Both the position numbers and the translations under genes were made by a program. The notes under the pieces were generated by a model that worked only from the letters and a program-made list of their open reading frames with translations, was not told the origin of the DNA and did not search any database. This document shows positions 31,821 through 38,924 of a stretch of DNA of 38,924 bases, piece after piece. Origin of the DNA: Chara braunii. Taxonomy: Eukaryota; Streptophyta; Charophyceae; Charales; Characeae. The first letter of the stretch is position 1. Every line of letters starts with the position of its first letter. The DNA lies in assembly GCA_003427395.1 (NCBI GenBank), contig BFEA01000426.1, positions 566,296 through 605,219 of the forward strand, written 5' to 3'.

Positions 31821-32095
31821 ATGTAAGTGGGGTATAAGGGTTGAAACATCTAAAGATTCATTAACTATCTTAATGTGAAACAACTTGGGCTGATGAGAGT
31901 ACTTACCTTTGTAGTTGGCCTGCATGTGTTTGAGTGAAGTCACTGCTTAGTCTGAGTTTCAATTTGATAGGTAGCTGCTTTAGTTGCTCGCTACGTGCTA
32001 GAGCCATAGGAGTTAGTTTCAATTCCTGCATTGTCTGAGTCAAGTTTAATTTACTAAGATTGACTTCTGCATTTTATGGGATCTTTTGTTATACT
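31821..32095. other. Retroelement segment, no gene seen
   Basis: Near-identical mirror of 3190-3460. No coding region supported. Confidence 0.5.
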
Positions 32096-32555
32096 TTTGG
32101 TCTTGTATAAATCTTGGTAAGCCACTTTTCCTACGGGAAGCGTTGCCAAAATTTTTAAAAAAACAAGGAGTTAGTCAAAACTTTGTCTTCTTCAGAATTC
32201 GGTTTTGTTGATTTTTTTGACTTAGTAAGAATCTGGGAAGCTTCCTTTTCTAAAGGAAGTGTTGCCCAAATTTTTGCTAATTCAGGAAGTTAGACAAAAT
32301 TGGGCCTTGAAGGGTCAAACTCATTTTAAGTTATAAACTTAGCTTTGTATAAATCTTGGAATAACACTTTCTCTACGGGAAGCGCTGCCGAAATTTTTAC
32401 AAATCTAAGGAGTTGGTTAAAATTTTATCCTAGTAGAACTCAGACTTTATGTTTGAATTCGTATCTGACTTAATATAAATCTGGGAAGTCTTCCTTTCTA
32501 AAGGAAGTGTTGCCCAAATTTTTAAAGAAAATGTTGCCCAATTCTTGGAGATCCA
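32096..32555. repeat. Alternating A/B tandem array (right)
   Basis: Reverse complement of the left array, with four units (A, B, A, B), then a shortened fifth that jumps to unique sequence at about 32535. The left copy has five full units, so unit number changed after the copies separated. Confidence 0.8.
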
Positions 32556-33164
32556 CTTTGTGTAGGGGAGATTATGTTAGTGTCTACCTTTGCTTTGGCA
32601 CTTGCCTAGAGGTAGGTTTTTGACCTAGTTAATTAGGGTGATTTGGGTGAGGTCGTGATATGGAGATTATTGTTCATGAACTTATAGACTTAGCTTGGGG
32701 ATTGACCTGTCTTATGTTACAAGTCCTCTTGAACGGGTCGATTCAGGATTTTGGACTACATTCAGCTTGATCCTACAAGGATCCCCTTCTGTTATCACTG
32801 ATAATAGGTCGGTTGTTGATTCGTGGGTTTACGACTCAATTCCAATTTTTCATCAATACTCAACCTAAAAAAGTTTTAGCCCTGGTGATTTTTATTGTTT
32901 TTTTAAGGTTTCACCCAAACTTTTATTGAATGACCATTTAACAAAGGTACTGAGTATTTAATTATGGTTGGTTGGCTGGAGGCTGGGGCTTGCATGGCTA
33001 AAGCGAGGGGCATGAGTGCAGTAAGTGGTTGGGGCTGACTCCGTGTACTGCGTGGACTTTGTTGGACTTTTGATGTGATTGCATGCATGTTCTGTGGTTC
33101 GGATTTTGGATTTGACTGCATGTGATCACACATATACATATGGTTGTGAGGAGCCCCACTGTGA

Positions 33165-33197
33165 TTGTGAGAAGTGATCGTCACATACTTATCCCCT

Positions 33198-33276
<79 letters not shown>

Positions 33277-33278
33277 AC
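33165..33278. repeat. (AT)n(GT)n at the place of the hammerhead-like core
   Basis: (AT)n at 33200-33256 runs into (GT)n at 33257-33276. The preceding GTGAGAAGTGATC and CACATACTTATCC (33168-33195) are the same bases that would supply stem III and half of stem I in the left copy. The core (CTGATGA and GAAA) is absent here. Confidence 0.85.
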
Positions 33279-33559
33279 ATATGTGGGAAGTTCGCATGGC
33301 CCAAGGGGCGAGCGGATTAAGGGTTAAATAGGGGTTGAGGTAGGCGAAAACCCCCCGCCTCTTGATTGTATATTTTTTCTCAGTTCTTAGTCGGACGTTG
33401 GTCCTGGGCCGGGATTCAAGGTCCTTGTCCAGGACATCCCAAGCCCTAGGCTCTGCATGGAAGGAATTTTCCCGTGAGCAGGGCCTATTAGCCTTGCCTG
33501 CCGAGACACTCAAACTGAAGGCCTGAGGTCTCGCAGCGGCCGCACGGCTATTCCTTCAG

Positions 33560-34210
33560 CCGTGCAATATCATGAGGGAGTAGACCCTCACGATACTTCG
33601 AGTCTGACACTTGAGTGTCATAAGCGGTACTCGGATCCACGAGGGACCGCTTGGTCATGGGCACTACATAGTACACCATCATTGTGACTGCTTGCGTACG
33701 CTTGCATTGCGAGTCGATATGAGTAGGCCCTGCGACCGCACGATTTTATACTAAGTCTCGCACGAAAACGCCTATCTGATTCCCGTATCGGATAGTTATG
33801 GGATGGCTATTAAGGGATTAGGAGTGTTGTCGCGTTTTGTGTTGTGTTGTTTCGTGCGTATGTTGTGTGTGTGTTTCTTTTTTATGCTCTTTATAGTGAT
33901 GTGCGTGTGGCGTGTAGGATGCGTCCTAGTCAACCGGCGACGAGTCGCGCTTGGGACCTCAGCCCCCCAAGGTGTCGGTTCGCGTGTGGGTCCGATAGAG
34001 GCGTAGTACCGCGCGTACCCCTTATGCTACAGCGAACGAGAAACGCCCTCGGCTGGTCCGCCTCTGCGATTGCATCTGATCAGCCTTCGTATTGTGGACT
34101 GGTAGCTCGGCGGGGATACGCCCACCGAAGGGAGGTGACAGCTCCCGTAAGGTGGAGGTAAGTCGTGCCTCGCGTAGGCCCTATCTTGCCGTAGGGGCTC
34201 GCGAGAGGTA
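33560..34210 (+). promoter_or_regulatory. Putative promoter/transcript-start region before gag
   Basis: Well conserved in the left copy (783-1430). It contains an 11-bp imperfect inverted repeat (TATCATGAGGG/CCCTCACGATA, 33568-33595), a palindrome TGACACTTGAGTGTCA near 33605-33620 and TTTATAG near 33890-33897, which reads TTTTTATAG in the left copy. The TATA-like box lies 0.43 kb before the gag ATG. This fits a retroelement promoter and 5' untranslated region, but no start-site evidence exists. Confidence 0.4.
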
Positions 34211-34320
34211 TGACTTAAGCGGTTAGTTCGATAGGATAGTGATGAATTAAGGTGCCGAGTGAGGTTTGGTTCATACCTCTTCTTGTAACAGGAAAGTCAA
34301 GCGAAAGACAGACGACCAGA

Positions 34321-36152
34321 ATGTCGGGAGGTATAGGCGACAGTTCGGGAAAAGCCATGACCCTCGATGATTTCATCGAGGCATTGGACAGGCGAGAGAG
34401 GATGCCGAGCAATGTCCCAAAAGTCGACACGTTCCACTTCAAAGGAGAGCGAGTGTCGGACTGATTTAACTTGGTAGACCAAGCGCTGGTGGGGCTAGCG
34501 GACACAGTAAAGTTCCAACGGATTATGAAATACGTACTTCATGGGCACCATCAGGAGGTGCCGAAAGTGGTCGATGACGCCAATGGTGATTGGGCCAGGT
34601 TTAGGGAGGGAATGCAAAGGAAGTACAGGTTGGGTGACGACCTGCTAACCACGGCGAATTTGGAGGCCATGAACAAGGATGACTTCACAACTATGGGGGT
34701 ATTTGTGCAGGAATTTAAGAAGAGGGCAAGGAAAGTGCATGCAATGTTAGAGGAGACACAGTGCGCCATCTTTCTGGGGTTGCTCACCGCATCGGAGGCA
34801 TCGGAGCTGACGAGCCACGGGGGAGGGAGTGCGAAGCTCACCTGGGCTACCATCGACAAAGGAGTGGAGGATGGAAGCCTAGACCAGGTGGAGCAGCACC
34901 AGGTGCGTTTGCAAAGGCAGAAGAGGAAAGAAAGGGATGCCACAACGTCCGAGAACCCAGGAGTGAAAAAGATTGTCACCGACGTACTAGCAGAACTAGA
35001 CGCGGTGATACAAATGAAGGTGGTGATGGCGGTCCAAGGGAAGGCAAAGGAGGCCGTGGTAGAGGAAGTTGTCCAAGAAGGATGGGAAGAAGAGGAGTCA
35101 GTACCTCAACACCTCTCGAAGACGCAGCGTAAGCAGCGCAACTTAGCACAGGGAGGACAAGGCTCTGGGAAGGGGCAGTTGCCCCAAGCAGTGGTAGCCG
35201 CACCCCCGAGTGTGTCGAATTTGTCAAGTAGTGCGGGTCCTTCGCAAGTACAGGTACCGCCATTCGGGCAGTGCCCATGGCCCATATACAACACATATGT
35301 ACCGTGGGGGAGCCCAGCCCCACCTGGACAGGTAGTGCCATACGCTGGGCCCCAAACAAGTATGCCGCCTCCAAGCTACCCCGCCACTCAAGCCCAACCC
35401 ACAGCGCCACCTCCGCCGCCCGCACAAAGTTCGCAAGGTAGTGTGGCAGCTGAAGGTAATCAAGGCCAAGGGAATCAAGGAAATGGAAGGAGAGGCGGTG
35501 GGAGAGGACACGGCAGGAATGGGGGTGGCCGAGGTGGTCAATGGGATAATCAAGGTTACCAAGGCCAGGGAAATCAAGGTAACCAAGGTAATCAAGGGAG
35601 CCAGGGAGGTGGAAGAACCCGTTTTGATTGGATGACCGTTATATGCCAGCATTGTAACAAGCAAGGTCACACCATACTTTCTGCAATACGAGGCGGGAAG
35701 ATGAGAGAACGGGGCTGGTCTATTCTAACATGGATGGAGACATATACGACCAATTTAGAGAGTATATCGACAGAAAGGTCCCTGGTGGAGTAAGGGCGGA
35801 GGCCCAACGGAGAGTGGCGGCTCGACAAGCACCCCCTGCCACGTTCCCGTTATGGCAGGAAAAAGAGGACCCACCCATTAGAGTAGAAGAGGTGGGAAGT
35901 GATGAGGAAGTGACCCAGAGGCTACGAGCGGGGGTTGTAAGGGAAAAACCCATAATCATCGATTCAGGGGACGAGAGTGAGGAGGAAAGGGTAGAACCCG
36001 CATCGGTCCTGCTAGGGAAGATGGAAGATCTCTTGGACAAAGTGGGGAGATACCAACGGAAGTTGGTAGGTTTCTGTGAAGAAATGAAAGAGTGGAGAGC
36101 GAACCTCCCCAAGGTCTTCCTCTATGATTCTGGCCCAGAATCCATGCCATGA
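34321..36152 (+). pseudogene. gag: Ty3/gypsy-type gag, nearly intact
   Basis: The ATG at 34321 opens a frame broken by TGA at 34462-34464, then open to about 35675. Its early half is helical and charged, with FKRFRE-like capsid features (WARFREGMQRKYRLGDD and FVQEFKKRA around 34590-34730). A proline/glutamine-rich stretch follows, then a Gly/Asn/Gln/Arg-rich RNA-binding region. Next comes a CCHC knuckle (CQHCNKQGH, Cys codons from 35644), whose last Cys (35682-35684) is reached only after a one-base frame change near 35675-35681. The other frame (to 36152) continues with an acidic tail. Gag forms the particle and packages element RNA. One stop and one frameshift imply a fairly young relic. 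Confidence 0.75.
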
Positions 36153-36227
36153 CGGCCTGGGGTGGCGACCGTGGGGTCAGGCCCTCAGTCAGGAGTGATG
36201 ACTAGGCCTCCTACGCCGCAATGAAGG

Positions 36228-37571
36228 TTGGCGCAGGCAACCCGTACTCGAGGGCAGACTAAAGCCAGTGCGAGTCGAGAGCCTCCCCTGAAGGAACCTG
36301 AGCCAGGGAAGAGGAAGGAAACGGTGGAAGTGGAGGATGATGACAAAAATGAAGAGGAGGATGAGAGGCTGCGCCAGGAAGAAGATCAAAGGGCAGAACA
36401 AAGGACCAGAAAGAGGGAAAGCCAAGAGGAAGCTGAACCGGTCCTGCACGATGTACCGCCCAAGAAAAAAAAGTATGCAGTCCGGTTAGAAGAAGGGTTT
36501 GATGCGGATGATCGACAGGCTGCTTGAAGGCCATAATGATCTTATGACCCTCAAGGATATCCTGGCGTCCGCCCCAAGGCTCCGCAATGAGCTAAAAGGT
36601 AGACTGTCGAGGCGGTTGGTGTCGAATGTCCACCTTAGTGTGATTCTGCCAAAGGAGATATAATGGGCAGAACAAGGAACGAAGATGCACTGGAAGTGTG
36701 TGGCCTGCGGTATGGTAGACCTACTGGTAAAAAGATCCAAGTGCGCGACAATGGTAGATACAGAGGCCGAAATGAATATTATCCGAGAAGCTGATGCAAT
36801 CAGGTATGGGTTGGAAATAGACCGCTCGGATTGCGACGTCCTACACGGGGCCAACAACAAGGCTGTGTTTTGCGGGACCGCCTCGAATGTACTACTGGAG
36901 ATTTGAAGGGTAAAGGCAAGGGCTTGCTTCTTTGTAATGCCAGATGTGGATCATGGCATTCTCCTAGGGAGATCCTTTTTGTGCAGGACGGGGACCCTAA
37001 TGTATAACAAGCATGACGGGTCGCTAATCCTGATCTTACGTGATCCAGCATGCGGAAACTATGAGGTGATTACCTGCTGGAACACTGGACCAAGGAGCAT
37101 CAGGAACAGGCCCAATCCTGACTCGTTTACTATTGAGGAGTTAGAAGATGAGCATCAAAGGCTCATGGCGGAACCGGAGGAAGAGATAAGGGAAGAGGCG
37201 TTCTCACTCAGCTTGTCTGACGTGAATAAGGCCATGGACATAGTAGCTACGCTTGAAATGGCGGATCCAGACGCCATTCAGGCGTTGAGGGAACAAGTCA
37301 TGGAGTATCCACAGGTGGGGGAGGTAGAGTTGGTTTATCGACCGCTAAAGAGGAGAAGGGGCCCTGCTATGGCACAAACACAGGCGCGAACGACAAATCA
37401 ACCTTTTTTAGGGGACGGCTCAAGCAGGGTTCCCAAAGGCGGTACAAAACGATAGATAAAAAGTGTCGTCCGGTTCCCGTTCTTGTTACCGAAGATGAAG
37501 AGGTATACTATGAACGGGAGCGAACTCTGATACGGCAAATGAGAGAAAGCGCCTCGGTGAAGCCATGCTGT
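36228..37571 (+). pseudogene. Aspartic protease region of pol, broken before the reverse transcriptase
   Basis: An acidic/basic linker (36228-36527) ends in KKKKYAVRLEEG. After a frame change near 36500 the protein continues through stops at 36661-36663 and 36904-36906. CATMVDTEAEMNII holds the protease active site (36757-36768) with DTEA instead of the family's DTGA or DSGA, so the essential Gly is Glu. ILLGRSFL (36958-36981) is the conserved C-terminal ILG block. A long acidic tail and, in a further frame, a KCRPVPV linker near 37460 lead to the position where the reverse transcriptase should begin, but TGTCGG starts at 37572. Reverse transcriptase, RNase H and integrase are absent from the window. 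Confidence 0.7.
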
Positions 37572-38384
37572 TGTCGGCGCGAATACCCTTACAAGGGTAT
37601 CCGCCCTGATTTTTACGAGTGGCAGAAGATAAGTTCTGTTCGACATTTGAGTATACTGCGCGAGTCACAGTTGCGTTTTGTTCACGCTCACTTAAACGGT
37701 TGACTAAAAGTAGAGAGTGTGTGGGCGCGCAATTTCGAGGTGTGCGTGATAATTCTTATGTTGATGTTATAGAGCCGGCGCTTCCGCCGACAAAATTGTG
37801 ATTTTGATTAAAAGTTAGGAGTTTTCTCTATGTTAAGGTGACCATGGTGCGTGTGCGCTCATACGGGAGACGTCATCAGACAATAATATTTGCTTTCAGG
37901 CGCTGGTTGGAGCATGCGGGAGGAAATAGAATGTGAGCGGTGACCTCCACGCGGTAGATGCGGGAGGTTGACGGTCGTGGATGGAGCCAGACCTTATGAG
38001 TGGCGGGCGCCATAGGTCGACAGTCGTGAGCCTGGTCCGTAGGCCCGCGTACCGCGCGGCAACAACTTATATTGAATTTTGTCGTAGTCTGCCTCGGCCT
38101 TGGGTACTAGCACTATTGGTAATGGCATTGGACTTTCAAAACGACGGTACAAGGATCGAGGGCGACGACTGGTGGTGATGGAATATAAGGGCGGCTGAAG
38201 ATGCCGAGGGGTTGAGGGTCTGGCGGGGCTATCCCCCTTGGTTTTGTTGCCGGCCCATCTAAAGGCCCGACTGGCGGAACTGAGAATGGTACTGGCGGTC
38301 TCCCTTCCCCAGAGCACCGGTTTCCGACGTTCGTATTTTATTCTTACCTTTATTTTTATTTGTCTGTCCCGGGGCACGACGACA
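37572..38384 (+). repeat. Third TGTCGG terminal block, diverged
   Basis: Starts TGTCGGCGCGAATACCC, as at 27328, with the same hairpin, a GTGGGCGCG word, CTTATATTG (38066-38074) at the TATA position, and GAGGGTCTGGCGGGGCTATCCCCCTTGG as in the right copy's 27891-27920 region. Overall it is about two-thirds alike, and a plausible CA end is at 38384. Similarity seems to go on beyond it, as in a 5' end followed by leader. It is either the distant 3' LTR of the gag element or a separate insertion into its pol gene. Confidence 0.55.
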
Positions 38385-38924
38385 ACGCTGGTACCGGAGT
38401 TGTGTGCGGGGACCAGCGGGCGTGGTTCAATTGATACGCCCATGAACTGTTGAAACCGCGGGCTGAGGAGTTCAACAAACATGGGAGCCTATTGGGTTAG
38501 CCCACGAGGCGGAGGAAACCTGAGCGGCGGGGACCCTCCGCGGGTGCACCATCCACCAACCCCGGTCTGTTGTGAAAAGGGTTGAATGGGAGTATGCTGT
38601 CGGGGCCGTGAGGCGCATGACCAGTCACACAGATTCGCCAAGGGCCTAAATGTACCATTTGTGTGCCTTCTGTCAGGCAGCCTGTGTGGCCGCAAGACAA
38701 GGGAATTCGCGGTCACCAGCTCTTGCACGACTTGTGGATGGTGTCGTGGGACCAGCAAAGGACCATTTGGTCATTGCTGCAGACGGCCAGGGTCGTATCC
38801 CATCTGAAAAGGGGCAGCAGGGTGTGACTTGAACCATGCGCCAGACCCCAAATTTGCCCGTCCCAAATCTGCATATTTTTGCAGGTTTGGGGTTGCGGTG
38901 TGAGCATGGTCGTGGGGGCCTGCA
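38385..38924 (+). mobile_element. Continuation of the third retroelement copy
   Basis: Scattered words in the same order as 28097-28300 (ACGCCC-TG, GAGGAG, GCCGTGAGGCGC, GTCAC) indicate that the diverged copy continues to about 38640. Beyond that I cannot align it by eye. No gene is recognised up to the window edge. Confidence 0.35.

Larger units (their letters stand above)
27328..34210 (+). mobile_element. Right copy of the long retroelement segment
   Basis: Starts TGTCGG at 27328, after a flank (GGCAC) unlike that of the left copy, and matches 7512-783 in inverted orientation. It joins directly to the gag leader at about 34210. On the short-LTR reading it is a 769-bp LTR plus a 6.1-kb leader. 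On the long-LTR reading the whole 6.9 kb is one LTR, supported by a TATA-like TTTATAG near 33892 only about 0.3 kb before the point where the two copies diverge, and by GGTAT (34207-34211), which shares five bases with the plant initiator-Met primer-binding consensus. It contains an adapter artefact at 31205-31452. Confidence 0.75.

Noticed and set aside
31889-31900. CTGATGAGAG as another hammerhead core
   Set aside because: No GAAA at the right spacing and no stem II.
35675-35684. Programmed frameshift in the gag zinc knuckle
   Set aside because: No X-XXY-YYZ slippery site, and the shift splits the knuckle itself. A one-base deletion is the simpler explanation.
27323-38377. GGCAC before 27328 and again at 38373-38377 as a target-site duplication
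   Set aside because: The implied end would be CCGG, not CA, and similarity to the leader continues beyond, so a chance 5-bp match is likelier.

Overview
This is a eukaryotic, plant-like, repeat-dominated window. I found no complete host gene, no tRNA or rRNA gene and no CRISPR. Almost everything recognisable is a retroelement relic, a satellite-like array or a microsatellite. The plant assignment is an inference from the Ty3/gypsy-type gag-protease and from a Penelope-like relic whose GIY-YIG endonuclease lies N-terminal to the reverse transcriptase. That arrangement is known from Chlamys elements of green algae and spike mosses; Naiads, with the same order, are animal.

Layout. Positions 1-782 hold three (GA)n tracts and GC-rich unique DNA. 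Positions 783-7512 (minus) and 27328-34210 (plus) are two inverted copies of one long retroelement segment, about 90 % alike by eye. Both start exactly at TGTCGG in unrelated flanks. Both carry an LTR-like end of about 0.76 kb, an antisense open frame, a CAG-rich minisatellite, an array of a roughly 28-bp conserved motif and an alternating A/B array of ~120-bp units. The right copy runs into a decayed gag-protease region (34321-37571) that stops just before the reverse transcriptase. There a third, more diverged TGTCGG terminus begins (37572 to the window end). The left copy also carries a long palindrome with hammerhead-ribozyme core motifs; the right copy has an (AT)n(GT)n tract at that place.

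The 20-kb centre (7513-27327) is AT-rich. It holds a tandem duplication (8813-9270), two clusters of a modular repeat family with an AT-rich scaffold and GC-rich palindromic blocks (9660-10970 and 20240-25460), a possible LINE relic (11435-11785), a 60-N gap in low-complexity DNA, and the retroelement zone 15160-19015. That zone has, in order, a degenerate CCHC knuckle, a coiled-coil frame, a GIY-YIG endonuclease, a CxC linker and a reverse transcriptase. The last three are in the diagnostic order of N-terminal-endonuclease Penelope-like elements and are the most interesting biology here.

Assembly warning. Two head-to-head copies of the 19-bp Tn5/Nextera mosaic end (31205-31242 and 31415-31452) flank an exact second copy of 165 bp from 30560-30724. 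This stretch is a library artefact, not genome sequence, and the right copy is misassembled around it.
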